In this document: in pieces, positions 43,192 through 54,593 of the stretch
Position numbering within the stretch: position 1 is the first letter of the stretch
Layout: each line of letters begins with the position of its first letter
Source: Brachionus rotundiformis
Lineage: Eukaryota; Rotifera; Eurotatoria; Ploima; Brachionidae
DNA: 64,000 bases
Direction: 5' to 3'
Assembly: GCA_016802295.1 (NCBI GenBank)
Contig: JAESIW010000129.1
Coordinates: 802,511-866,510, forward strand
Translations under genes and position numbers: made by a program
The notes under the pieces: generated by a model
Seen by the model: only the letters and a program-made list of their open reading frames with translations
What the model was told of the DNA's origin: nothing
The model's database searches: none

Positions 43192-43544
43192 GCTATTGTG
43201 AATTTCGAAAACAAAAAGAACAAAAATTCTTCCTTTTTTGATAAATTAAAATTTACTAAAATAAAATATATTTTAAAAAATACTGCAGCATAGTGCATCA
43301 TACTTCGTTGTAAATAAAATGTAAAAAAGTAAAACATCAAAAAGATTTCAAGTAATTATTGATTTTGTTAACTTTAAAAAATGAAAATAAAATTTTTATT
43401 TTCGGTATAAAAGATACAACAAAGGATGATGCACTATGATGCAGTATTTTTTAAATATATTTTTTTTAGTAATTTTTGAATATCATTTAATTTATCAAAA
43501 AAGGAAGAATTTTTGTTCTTTTTGTTTTCGAAATTCACAATACC
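43192..43544. mobile_element. Foldback MITE with arms of about 125 bp
   Basis: The left arm 43192-43312 and right arm 43414-43544 are inverted repeats with few mismatches, separated by about 100 bp without coding potential. The ends read GCTATTGTGAATTTCG and, in reverse complement, GGTATTGTGAATTTCG. Related solo arms occur at 5586-5705 and 58747-58866, which establishes a family. The autonomous partner is unknown. Confidence 0.85.
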
Positions 43545-44610
43545 TTCTAAACATAAGTTTATTATTTTAGTTTGTTAAACTTGAAGAAAATATATCATAA
43601 TACAGAATCTTATTATTTTTATTCGCATTAACAATGCTTTATATAAAAAATGCTTTTAACCGAAATTATTGTTAGAAAAAATAATATTTTTTTTTATTTT
43701 TAAATCATAAAAAAAAGTTTTTTTTTCGGATTAATTTTTTATATTTTTTTTAAAAATTTTTATAAATGTAAAAAGAAGTTCATAAAATAATCAATATAAA
43801 AGTGAATAAAAAATTTATCAATTAATAGTAATCAAAAAGTTTTTTCTTTGAAGTAAATAATTTTCAATTATAAATCTTTTGAAATAAATCCAGTTTATTT
43901 ATTTAATATAAATAAAATATAATTGAATCGAATATTTTTCAAATTTCTAGAAAGCAAATTAAAAATATGCATCAACCAGTGACAAAAATTTTATTTCTAA
44001 TTTTATAAAAAATTCAATTGAAATTTATTTTATTCAAATAGTAGATGATTTCTATCTAAAATAAAATTTTGAACTACTAAGTCGGTGCAAGTTTTTATAT
44101 CAAAGACTAACCATTATTTCAAAAGTCTTTAAAAAAACTAAAAGAATAAAACATTCAAAAAATAATCAACCAATTTTACTCATTTTTTTTAATCAATCAA
44201 CAATGCACAAAAATTTTTCCAAAAAATATTTACCAGACCAATTATTTAAATCTAATTTATGATTATTTTTCTATTGATAAGATAGTCAAAATACATTTTT
44301 GTAAATTCAAATTTTTGATTTATCAAATTAAAAAAATATATATTCATAGGATAATTTTTTTGTTATCTCGATCTTAAATTAAACAAAGCATTTAATGAGA
44401 TCCAGCATTTAAATTAGCATAATAAAACAATTAGTTTTTTTTTTAATTAAAATAACTTGAAGCAAAATAAATTTGAAAATCAATTATTTTTTATTTATTA
44501 TTTACTTTATTTATTTAGTAATTAATCAAAAAATTATTTTTTTTCTATTTGATGATAAACAAAGACTTATTAAATTTTCATAAAATCAAATTAGAATTTT
44601 GTGTATCTTT

Positions 44611-44860
44611 AGTGGGCCGATAGAACGCGATACACAAACCCAATCCGCCATTAACCTACATTTTGAAATTAAATTTAGGCCGCAGAAGCGACCAAGTTTA
44701 GCAACTTGCACCTAGGTAATAATTATCCACAAAATGAGCAGACGATGCGGTCCACTTGCTTGCAGCCGGGCCACGGGCCTTGCGTGTCTACAAAATGGCC
44801 AGGTTCGCGCTCTATTTAGCGCACGACCGCCCGCACTGCCGCCATTTTTGTCCTCACTCA
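44611..44860. promoter_or_regulatory. GC-rich islet, possible promoter or transcribed conserved element
   Basis: In a region of extreme AT content this 250 bp is conspicuously GC-rich and CpG-bearing. It contains GCCGCCATTTTTG (like a YY1 site on the reverse strand) and AAAATGGCC. Open frames exist on the minus strand (44712-44939) but look like by-products of composition. It may be a distal promoter or 5' exon of a gene such as the HMG20 gene, or a 3' UTR element. Function uncertain. Confidence 0.35.
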
Positions 44861-45561
44861 ATTTAAACAAATAAAAAAATCTACGTTTTAAAATAACTTT
44901 ATTATCTTTCCAAAAAGTGGACATGGGACAAAAATTCAAAAAAGAAAAAATAAATGAAAACTTTGATCAAAAATAATGATAAAAATATAAACATTAAAAT
45001 GGAGGGTTATAATATAATAAACTCAGGATATATCAATAAAATAAACTGATAATTTAAAATTATCTTCTTTTATTTATCATAAAATTGGACAAATAGAGAA
45101 AATGAAAAACAAAAAAAAAATGGTCTAATAAACGATAGTAGAGAATCGGATGGCCGACAACTCGAGTAACTCGGACCTCCGCTGTGTCTATAACAAATTA
45201 AAAAAATTAAGAAAAAAAAAAAAACAACAATAACAAATTATCAGAAGAAATTTAAATAAAGGCAAATTTTTCCAAAATAAATTTTTGTGTGTGTGTGTGT
45301 GTGTCAGTGTATGGGTGTGCGGATTTTTGGTTTTGATATTTTCTAAAATATAAAAATAAAATTTCTATCTTTTCTTTTTTTTGTTGAAAATAAATTTGTT
45401 TCTCAGTGGACATAAATTACATTTTTTTGTTCAGCTTTTAATTGATCTCAACTATTGCTTTATTTACATAATTTACCTAATTAAGTGTTTGTATATGGTG
45501 TGGTGCCAGTCCTAATTTCGAGGCCTAGTTGATTGTTAAAATGCACTAAAACTATGGAATA
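44861..45561. other. Probable 3' UTR of the HMG20-like gene
   Basis: Directly downstream of the HMG20 stop codon on the minus strand. AT-rich, with a (GT)n microsatellite at 45286-45303. No other feature seen. Confidence 0.4.
45286..45303. repeat. (GT)n microsatellite
   Basis: Nine GT units, followed by a degenerate GT-rich stretch to about 45322. Confidence 0.85.
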
Positions 45562-47434
45562 TTAAGAGGTAGTTGAAGCTTGTAGACTGTTTTGATTTTG
45601 TGAAGATTGGTGCTGCTGGTAGACCTGTTGCTGATGCTGTTGGATGAATTGGCCGTACTGGGCGGGGTCCTCGTAGCCGGGCCGCGCCTGACTGGCCATC
45701 CAACCGTCCTGGTAGATCTCGCCGTTGTGCATGTACTGCTGCTGCTGTTGCTGCTGCTGCATGTACACATTGTTCGGGTAGTACTGGCCCGAGTACTGGT
45801 TCTGTTGCAGCTGCAGCTGTATCTGCTGGTTGTACACGCTTGCCGAGTCCATGTAGTACTGCTGCTGTTGTTGCTGTTGCTGTTGCTGCTGCTGCGGCGA
45901 CTGGTTGTTGAACGGCTGGTACACTTGACTGTGGTTCTGGTACTGGTACTGTATCGAGTTGGGCGTGGTCGACGCTGGCGGCTGTGTCTGGTACATGACC
46001 GGACTGACTTGATTAAGCAGACACGAGTGAACCAGCGATTTGAACAAGCCTAGCTGGGACTTGAGTGTCGCGTTCGTCTTGCCCAATTCGGTCGCGTAGC
46101 CGTGCTTTTTTTCCAACTCGCATTTGGAATTTTTGAATATTTGGCTCATTTTTTTGTTGTCCAATTTGATCTGGTGCAGCTTTTGCTTAAGGTGCTTAAT
46201 CTCGTTTTGGGTGAGTAGAGAGCGTTCGATGATCTTGGAGTGATAGGCGTCAATGTTGAAGTAGTCGCGATGGGTGAACAGGCAGCAGTCGTTGAGCCAA
46301 TTGGGCGATAGAGAGGTTGGCGAGCAGGAGTCGTTTGAGGGCGGCGGCGTGTGCAAATGGGTCAGTTTGGCCTCGTCGGGCTCGCTCTTGGGCTCTTTTT
46401 TGCACATCTTGGGACTTTGCTCGCCCATATTGGACTGGTAGGCCTTGAGCTCGTTCCTGTAGCGTTCCTTGTCCTGTAGACCCTTGATTATAAATTTCTA
46501 AAATTAAAATTCAGAAGCTATTCGGGACAGAGGCAAGCGTCTCTCCGTAGCGCGGCTAACGCGCCGGGAGAAGAGACTTGGCGAGCAAATTTAGGAAAAT
46601 AAAGCTCACATTTTTGGTTTCTTTGTCGATGTTTTTGGACCAGTCGGTGCCGACCTTTTTGACAATGTCGGCGAACTTGAGCGACGAGTCCTGGCTGCGC
46701 AGCTCGGACTGTCTTTCTTTGAAGTAGTGCTGGTAGCCGGTGAGAGGCGGCTTGGGCGCGTTCATCTCCGAATAGACGATGGCCGAGTGAGCGTTGTCTG
46801 TGGCTGTGGGGGGCTTTTTTTTGGCGCGCGCGGCTCGCTTGGGCGCGCTCGGCGTCGGCGACGGGCTCGACGAGGAGGACGAGGGCGTGCTGGACGAGGA
46901 GGGCATGGGCGGCGGCGGCATCATCACCACCTGGCTGCTGCCCGCCTCGCCGTAGCCGGCCTGGCCCACGTACTGCCCGCCGCCCAGCCAGTACTCCTCG
47001 ACCATGTCGCCGGCGCCGGGCTGCGCGCCCCCTCCGCCCGGCTGCACCACTTGGCTCTGGTTCAGGTTGTGAAACTCCATCATGTTCAAGCCCATCAGGC
47101 TGCTGAAACAACAACAATATAGATAAAAATAGATAAACACACACACACACAAATAGATAAATTTTATTGTTAAAAAGAGAAGAAAATTTTTTTTTTTTTT
47201 TTTTTATTTTTCTATTTAAAGTTAAAAGATACAAAGTGCGGTGACGTACTTTTTGTCCACTAGATTGATGCTGTTGGCGCACTCGAGAAAGTCGAACTCG
47301 CCGCCGATCATGTTCTGGGTGCGGCCGGACGAGCACGACGAGGACGGTGTCGACGAGGCCGACGACGAGTTGGCCAGGCCCGGCGTCACCATGTATTGAT
47401 TGTTCTGATCGACAAGTATTTGTGATTGATTCAT
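45562..47434 (-). CDS. HMG20A: HMG20-like (BRAF35/iBRAF family) HMG-box protein (537 aa)
   Basis: HMG20A/B proteins bind DNA and tune the LSD1-CoREST repressor complex in neuronal gene control. The model complement(join(45562..46497, 46610..47102, 47250..47434)) closes in frame. The HMG box spans PKPPLTGYQHYFKERQ, FADIVKKVGTDWSKN and, across the second intron, KERYRNELKAYQSN, closest to HMG20 (PK-x-P-x-TGY and ELRAYQ). A coiled coil follows (SLLTQNEIKHLKQKLHQIKL onward), as in HMG20A. Added here are a Ser/Pro-rich, Gly-rich N-terminal half and a Gln-rich C-terminal tail with a 12-Gln run near 45860-45895. Coding DNA is much more GC-rich than its surroundings. The assignment to HMG20 over TOX rests on the coiled coil and the box sequence. 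Confidence 0.82.
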
Positions 47435-47673
47435 GATTGATCTAGGCTCCTGTGACTCTTAGACTCATTTGATTGTTATTTAACGCAAACAAATAACAGT
47501 CTAAAATGTCAAAAAAATTGAGAATTGTGAGCGCGTGACTTGCTGGTTCGGCTAAGTGCCTGTTTAGACAAGAGATCAGAAAAAAGCTTAAGCAATAGAA
47601 AAAAGAATCTAAAAGAGATCTAGCTCATGATAATAATGAATTTGAACTTATTTTGTAAATTTTAAATCCAAGA

Positions 47674-47735
47674 TAGAGAGAAGGGAGAGAGAGAGAGCGT
47701 GAGCGTGAGCGTGGATGGTGATGGTGGTGCTGAGG
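47674..47735. repeat. GA-rich / GAGCGT low-complexity tract
   Basis: GAGA repeats pass into GAGCGT triplication and GGTGAT repeats, about 250 bp upstream of the HMG20 start codon. Confidence 0.75.
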
Positions 47736-48656
47736 GGTTGTTGTCGTGGGCTCTAAAATGTATTTTATAATTTAAAATCTAATATTAATATTTTATTCCT
47801 AATAAAATAAATTTTATATGAAATGAGAACGAGTTCTAGCTTTTTTTTTATATATATTCATATATTTTAATATTTAGTACGTACATGCAAGTTGGTTGAA
47901 ATGTATGCTTGAAATCACGACGCTTACAATTGAAATTTTGGCTCTAAGCCTAATTGATGAACACAAATAACTTGAAATATACAAAACCAACCAACAACAA
48001 TAACAACGAAATAGAGAAAATAAATTCTATTTGCATTTGATTAGAATAAATTATGATTTTGGAATGATTTGAAATTTTTAATCAGGGGCGGTGATCGGCA
48101 AGGTGGCCGTATCAGCCGTTGCACGGGCCCAGTACAGCAAATGTCAACTCTGGGCCTCTGATCCATCCGCTCTGAATGGAAAATTGGTTATAGTTTTTTT
48201 TTTGTATTTTTTTTGTTTAGGTTGGGCTCGAAAATAGAAAATTTTATAACAATTTTTTAATTGAAAATCAAAAATAAAAATAAAAAAAAAAACATATTAT
48301 GAAATTAGTGTTTGAAGATTTGTTTTTAATTAAAATTAACTTTTTTAATTTGTTTTAAATTGTCTCAATTGTCTCAATGTTTTTTTAGTTCTAATCTAAA
48401 TAGAGACCAATTCTGGCTCAAAATTACTGGTTTAATTGCTCGATTTAAATTTTTATTTTATTAATTTTAATTGTATAAAACTTTAATTGTCGTGATACAT
48501 GCGAGAAAGGTGCAGTCAAGAGGTCTTTTCGCCTTGGAGGTTATCAAAACCCTTTCGGCTAATTTTGAGAAGTCATCTTTTTGTCTTTATCTTTGAATAA
48601 AAATTTGCAAAACTTTTCTTACCATAATTTTTATGACTAATAAATAGATTGAAAAA

Positions 48657-48960
48657 TAACTTTGATTTACCATGCTGTTTGGTTTTATGACAATTGGTAT
48701 AATAGAACTGAAAAAAAATGCTAAAAAATCATAAAGCTTTTTCTAAAAGTCAAAAACTGGTTCTGTAAATGCAACATGGTGCAAAGTACAACATATAATG
48801 TTATGTTTTTTACAATATTCTGGGAAAACTGTGCTAATTCAGCAAAAATTATATCTTCATTTTGCATATCACTTTGCATATGATTAGCAGACTTTTTAAT
48901 TTTAACATTTTGTTCTGTTCTATTGTACCAAATTACACAAAAACCATGTTGTTAATTGTA
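48657..48960 (+). repeat. Dispersed repeat, copy 1
   Basis: Blocks AACTTTGATTTACCATGCTG and GGTTCTGTAAATGCA recur inverted at 59275-59412. Both copies also carry a GTTCTGTTCTATTGTA-like block. Diverged; probably an old transposon. Confidence 0.6.
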
Positions 48961-49310
48961 TAAGCTTTTGGTCTATTTGACAATATTTTTTTTCATATAT
49001 CTTTCTATCCACAATTTTTTTAAATTAAAAACTATTTTGAACAATTTGGAATTAGTTATTATATTTAACAATTTTATTAAAATTGTTTAATTAACAATAC
49101 TTTAATAAAATTCGAAATAAGTGAAATAAAAGTCTTGCCATTTTAGGATAAAAGTTAAGAAATTAAAGAAATTGGAAATGGGAATAAAAATCCTCGGTTT
49201 CCATGGCAACCTGATTTGAATATTAAATACTTTTTGAGAAAAATATTTTATTATTCAGAATTTGAATTCAAATAGTGTATCGATAAATTTGATCTAAAAG
49301 AGAAAAAAAA

Positions 49311-51206
49311 ATGGCTGGTAGACCTCCAGGTACTGCATCTCGATTGACCAGTGGATTTGTAAGAGATAAATTTGACTATATATTTTAAAAAAAGAGAGGA
49401 AAAATTAAATAAATTTTGAAAAGAACCGCCCGATGACCAAGGGGGCAAACATTCCCAATCAGAACATGTTGCTGAACCCGACCAGGGCCGATGACAGACC
49501 CATGACAAGAGGCGGCTTGGGCGGTTTTCACCCGAGCACCGCTGGCTTCAACCGTCAGGTCCAGGACAAAACTTACTTTCTTGGTATGATGAGGTCCAAA
49601 ATTGGTGAAATAAATAGCGAGATCATTCGAATGAATAAGGACATCACAAACATGAACAATGATAATTCAAATTATCTCTCATACGGAAGAAAGTCAGATA
49701 GGATAAAAAGAAGAAATTAAGATTTTATTAAAAATTTTATTTTTCAGAGCTGAAGAGCTCAATCAACAAATTGAGGAATTAAGAGGCGAATTGGCCGATT
49801 ATAACATGGTTTTGGACAGATTGAACACTTCAAGTTTGTCCGATGTTCGAAGTGATTACACAAATCTTAAATTGCACAATGACCAAGAGACCAAGGCTTT
49901 GGATATGGTCTTTATCGAGAAAGGAAAGTATGTAAAGATAAATTAAACTTTTAATTAAGTGTAAGCTTATTGGTTAATGATTAGGAAAGAGGAAGTGGCC
50001 AAACGCCACGAGAAAGAGATAGGCGAGGAAAAAAAGCGCAGAGAGAAGGTTTTGTCTTCGATGAGCGGTCCCATTAGGAACAGGTACGAAAAGTGCAAGA
50101 TTGAAAGTGATAAATTGCAGGAAAAAATGGATCTTAGCCAGAAAGAATTGGACGAGTACAAGAATAGAATGGAATCGCTGAAGCAAAAAATTGGCTTTTC
50201 TGGCTTTAAGCAAGAAGCACTCAATTTATACGAGCAATTGCACAATGCTGAGCTTAAGCGAGACGAACTTTTGGAAGAGACTAGGAATGTGCTTACACCT
50301 GCAGAGGAACGAGAGAAGCTACTCAAGCAAATAAAAGATAATAATCAAGAGATATCATCTATTGAAAAACAGCTTAGTGAGATAAAGGATGTTATTGAGT
50401 CCATAAGAGCAGAGCTTGAAGAAAAACCAACACAGCAAGAAGATACCACTTCGAGCGAGGAACAAAAAGAAATAGCCCAGAAGTACAAGGAGCTTAGGAA
50501 GCGAGAGGCTCAAATGGACGAGTTTTTGAACAATTATGAAGAGAGTAAACAAACAGAGACTGATCAATTGTACAATACTAGAAAATCTATTGTTAACTAT
50601 TTGGAGTTGATTAGTAAAGCGGTGGAAAAAATGAATAGAGAGAGTGGTGTTGGTAGCAAAAGAGGTGGTAGGGATGCGGAAGTGACAATTGCTGATTTGA
50701 AAAAGGTCGAAGAATTGGAAAAAAAAGTCACCAACGAGCATGAAAAATTGGTTGAGAAGAAACAAAAAATGGACCAAGAGCTGGTTCTGTTCGCCGACAT
50801 GGAAGGACTGAAGCGGCGATCGGAGGCCCGTAAACAACAACTTTTGGTCGAGAAACAAAACTTAACCAAATATAAGGATAATATAAAATACGAGTTGCAG
50901 ACTCTACAAAATCAGTTTGAAGCAATTCAAGCGCAGCTACTTGACCAAGAGACTCATAATCAAGTATGATAGAGAGTTTAATTTTTGTTGAACATTTTTA
51001 AAATTAGCTTAATTTTTGTTTAGTTAAATAATTTGGAAAAAAAACTGCAAAGCATTGAACAGTCCAATTTTGCCTTAAAGGAAAAAATAAGCTCGGCATC
51101 GGCTGAAAGTGATTATGAAAATATAAAAAATCAAGTGCTTAGTCTGGTAAACGAATATAACAAATGGTTACAAAAACAAATGCTTAATCCGTCATTTAAT
51201 TATTAA
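49311..51206 (+). CDS. IFT74: Intraflagellar transport protein 74 (552 aa)
   Basis: IFT74 is a coiled-coil core subunit of the IFT-B complex; with IFT81 it carries tubulin into cilia. The model join(49311..49358, 49424..49692, 49748..49927, 49985..50963, 51024..51206) is 1659 nt in phase. The N-terminus is a basic, Gly/Arg/Pro-rich disordered region (GRPPGTASRL, RPMTRGGLGGF) like the tubulin-binding part of the family. Then YFLGMMRSKIGEI begins the coiled coil. Family blocks include LADYNMVLDRLN and NDQETKALDMVF, followed by long heptads through to the C-terminus. Human IFT74 is 600 aa. The donor at 49693 (GTCAGA) is non-ideal but restores the family sequence RKAEELNQQIEEL. Confidence 0.93.
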
Positions 51207-52758
51207 ATTTTTAAACTTCTAATTTAAATCTTTGACTAACTTATCGTTCATTTAAATAAACTTATATGTATCAAAAAAAATTATCTTTTTTTTTCATCAA
51301 AATTAATTATTTTGAGTATTCACAATTTTTATGTTATGTTATGACTATTAATTTTTATTAATCAATTGTATATAAACTTAAAATCCAAATCCCAAGATAA
51401 TTAAAAAATGCTAATATGCATTTAAGTTGACAATTAATAATCAATTAGGAAAACAATTTTGATTAAAATTTAATTGAAATTCCAATTATATTTCTTATTA
51501 ATTAAATGTTCAATTGATTAATTTAAAAGCAAAAAAAATCATTCTTTTAAAAATTCCAATTTTTTTAATGGTAAAATTTGAAAATCTATCAAAAAAATGA
51601 ATTCAAATTTGTTGAAAAAATTAAAAGAGCTAAAAATAAAATGAATAAATTATTTAAATTTTTCTGGCTTCACTGATTATTTCTACCTAGAATCAAATAA
51701 ATTTTTATTTAAATATTAATCGAGAAAAGATGGAGAAGATTGATTTATGTTTAATTGAGTCAAGGAGTTACACAATTTTTCCAGTGAAATTAATCTTTAT
51801 CAAAAAAATCTCTATCAAAAGCTCTTTAAAAATATATCAAGTATTTAAATTTCAAATAATATTTAAACAATATGAGACTCTTAAGTCAATAGTTATTTTA
51901 AAATTTAAAATTTAAATCTTAAACTGAAGAATTTAAAAATAATTGTTTGAAAAAATTTATTGTAATTTTTCTTATATTTTTGTATACTGAATTTGTGATT
52001 TGATTTTAAATTTCAATTAAGTGCATTGTTCAATAATATTTGTTCTCTTTTGAATAAATATTTTGCTCAAAATTATTAGTATGCATTTGATAAACTCAAA
52101 TAGATACAAAAATTTGAAAAATGAACTCATAATTTTCTAAAGTCAATAGTAGCGTTTAGATTTTAATCTAAAAGAATTTTAATAACTCGAATAAACTAAA
52201 TATATATTATTTTTCCGGTCAATTTAGCCACAATTTTTATAATATAATTCTAAATATATAATCATTATAATCATAACTTGACTCAATCCAATTTTTATAA
52301 TGGTAGCATCAAATAAAATTTTCTGTTTTATCTAATATTTTAAAAAATCATTCAAAATTTACATATAGAGAATATTTTTATCAAGTTAAGCTTTTTAATA
52401 TTAAGTGATAAAAACAAAATTTTCAATAAAATTGAATGACTTGTTGGAAAATTTTCTCTAATATAATCAAAAAATAAGACATAAATTGTCAAATATTTAT
52501 TTCCTGAAACAGAATATTATTTTTTTGAGCTAATAAATCTAAAAATCAAAACATTTTGCGAATTTTAATCCCAATTTCTTATATATTTGACTCAATACTG
52601 TGCCAACATCTAACTTAATATCACGATATCAAACTGTTAATTGATTAAATATCCTCATGATGAAGGAAAACCTAGATAATTAGGCATATTGAAGTTTATG
52701 ATCAAATTAAAATGATCATGCTCAAAAATTATTTTATGTTAAATTTTATAGAATTTTT
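51207..52758. other. AT-rich intergenic stretch
   Basis: IFT74 3' UTR, then sequence without recognisable feature. The frame at 51730-51915 is composition-driven. Confidence 0.5.
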
Positions 52759-53830
52759 TTAATTGATAAATTTAATGCAGAGATAGATTTTCATGTGTAA
52801 GATACATGTTAAATCATGATCGATGATTGTGCAAAATTCTCCATGCATTAAATTTTTGTAGAAATTTGCAGGCTCTAATAAAGCTATTACTTGGTATAAA
52901 ATAGATTTGATTTCTTCTGTCATCGAGGTAAAAGCTAATTTAGAAGCCCTAATAATAGATTCATTTTTGGTTTTCAGTAACCAGTTATAAGAAGAGGGTA
53001 CCAATTGAAATTGAATTGAGTTAGGAAGTAAAGAGTGAAATGTTCTAGCTAATTTTCCACATATTCCACATTAAATTTCAGAGTCCCTTTTTGATTATAT
53101 GAAACCCCCATTCATCCTCGTTCTGTCTTACGTGGTCGTTGAAGTTTCTATCAAAGAACTCTGTTTGGTCCTTTGTTAAGTCATCTGTTAATCCAAAGTA
53201 TCCTCCTCAAACTTTTTCTTTCGATCTCGAATATCAAAAAAAAACGTATTTAAGTTAAATTAAGTTTCTGCTAAGAGTTTGGTGTGATTATGATTGAATC
53301 AAAGGGTGTTTTTTTCATTAAATAGTTTCTGTAGGACTCTTGAAGCAAAAAATCCTCGATCTTGAGAGCTAATAATTCGTGACTCTGTCTGGTAGTGATA
53401 AATTCTGAAAAAAGCTTGATTGCTCGGTCATCGATCAGGTCGAGTTTTAGCTATTTGTGGATTGTTTTGATACTTGTCTTAAGGCGAAAACATTTAACGA
53501 TTCTCAAGACTCGATAAGATTTATTTTGGAAATTTGTTTCGAGTTAATAATTTTCAAATGTTCTTTGTAATTGATTTTGGTATCTAATTTAATATCAAGG
53601 AATGTTGGAAATTCCCACTTTTTTGCAGTATTCGATGATTTTATTCACTGCTTTTTGCAGAATTATTTGAATTTCTTTTTTATTGGCATTGGATGTCCAA
53701 ATACAGAGGTCATCTGATTCTTGTTTTGATTGAAAAGAATTTGATGCGTCTTAAAATTTTGTCTTGGAGTTTTTGCAGATCTGATGATATTTTTAAAAAA
53801 GTTTCGAACTCATTCTAAATTATTCTGAAC
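52759..53830 (-). mobile_element. Decayed non-LTR retrotransposon
   Basis: The minus strand near 53700 reads ESDDLCIWTSNANKKEIQII followed by LQKAVNKIIEYCKK, the RT active-site DD region and following helix of a Jockey-like LINE. Further pieces follow in shifting frames (LIDDRAIKLFSEF near 53440, VPSSYNWLLKTKNESIIRAS near 52990). Stops and frameshifts throughout; long dead. Confidence 0.65.
53253..53311 (-). repeat. Inverted repeat partner 1 (LINE fragment)
   Basis: Reverse complement of 54139-54196 with a few mismatches (shared block TGATTATGATTGAATCAAAG). It lies inside the decayed LINE. Confidence 0.75.
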
Positions 53831-54138
53831 ATTTATCGAAATTTCAAAAATCTTGAAAAAAAGATTTACATTTTAGAATATATATTCTAAATACTATATA
53901 ACTCTATTTAAATATTGTATACTTGCATTTTAAGGACAAAAAAGGTGTTTTTATAAAAAAAATACATAAAGGTAGTACTAGAGTGATGGATGATATGAGT
54001 GCCATATTATTTAATTTTGTATTATTGAATCAAAATTATTTAATTTCTTAATAAAAATAAGTTAATATTAAAAAGCAAATAAAAATCATAATAATTTTAT
54101 TCGTTTGCGTAAAGCTACTTAAGCTACTAATGAACATA

Positions 54139-54196
54139 ACACCCTTTGATTCAATCATAATCACATCAAACTCTTATTAGAAACTTAATTTAACCA
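54139..54196 (+). repeat. Inverted repeat partner 2 (LINE fragment)
   Basis: Inverted copy of 53253-53311, about 830 bp away, so a piece of the LINE was copied or inverted here. It sits about 20 bp from the palindromic element. Confidence 0.75.
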
Positions 54197-54213
54197 TGTG
54201 TATATACAATAGA

Positions 54214-54593
54214 TACCGTAATGCCTTGCCCCCTAATGCGGCACTCATTTTCAGAATTCTGTATTTTAATGCATGCATTTAACCCACTTTTTTTCCAGAT
54301 ACGCTGCGACTGAAAATGCTGCAGTTAATGTCAAAATTTTGGTAAAAATGCCGCATTAAATATGTAAAAAATATGTAAAAATAATCAAAATTAAAAAAAA
54401 AAATTAAAATTAATAATAAAAAAAATTTTATTATTTTTTACATATTTAATGCGGCATTTTTACCAAAATTTTGACATTAACTGCAGCATTTTCAGTCGCA
54501 GCGTATCTGGAAAAAAAGTGGGTTAAATGCATGCATTAAAATACAGAATTCTGGTTTAAAGTGCAATGCATTAGGGAGCAAGGCATTGCGGTA
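54214..54593. mobile_element. Nearly perfect palindromic MITE (380 bp)
   Basis: Both ends read inward as TACCG[TC]AATGCCTTGC, and the two arms then run almost without mismatch for about 150 bp through AATGCATGCATTTAACCCAC, CTGCGACTGAAAATGCTGC and AAAATGCCGCATTAAATATG. A 65-bp A/T spacer separates them. The inner 130 bp looks perfect. No ORF. The terminal TA on each side is compatible with a mariner-type TA target site. Confidence 0.9.

Larger units (their letters stand above)
41532..44610. other. Gene-free AT-rich region with structured repeats
   Basis: About 3 kb with no credible coding frame. It contains the hairpin at 42715-42797 and the foldback MITE at 43192-43544; the remainder is A/T homopolymer-rich. 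Confidence 0.6.
47435..49310. other. Divergent intergenic region between HMG20 and IFT74
   Basis: Contains the promoters of both genes. Also holds a purine-rich tract (47674-47735), a GC-rich islet at 48085-48180 that includes CACGGGCCC and TCTGGGCCTCTGA, and a dispersed repeat at 48657-48960 related to 59275-59412. No coding gene seen. Confidence 0.5.

Noticed and set aside
45607..46053. Leucine-rich open frame on the plus strand
   Set aside because: It is the antisense of the Gln-rich tail of the HMG20-like gene; CTG/TTG runs are complement of CAG/CAA.
46518..47336. Arg-rich and Val/Gly-rich open frames on both strands in the HMG20 region
   Set aside because: Shadow frames created by the GC-rich coding sequence; they lack domains, whereas the HMG-box frame splices correctly.
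50355..50858. Phe/Leu-rich antisense frames within IFT74
   Set aside because: Antisense of the Glu/Lys-rich coiled coil; standard artefact.
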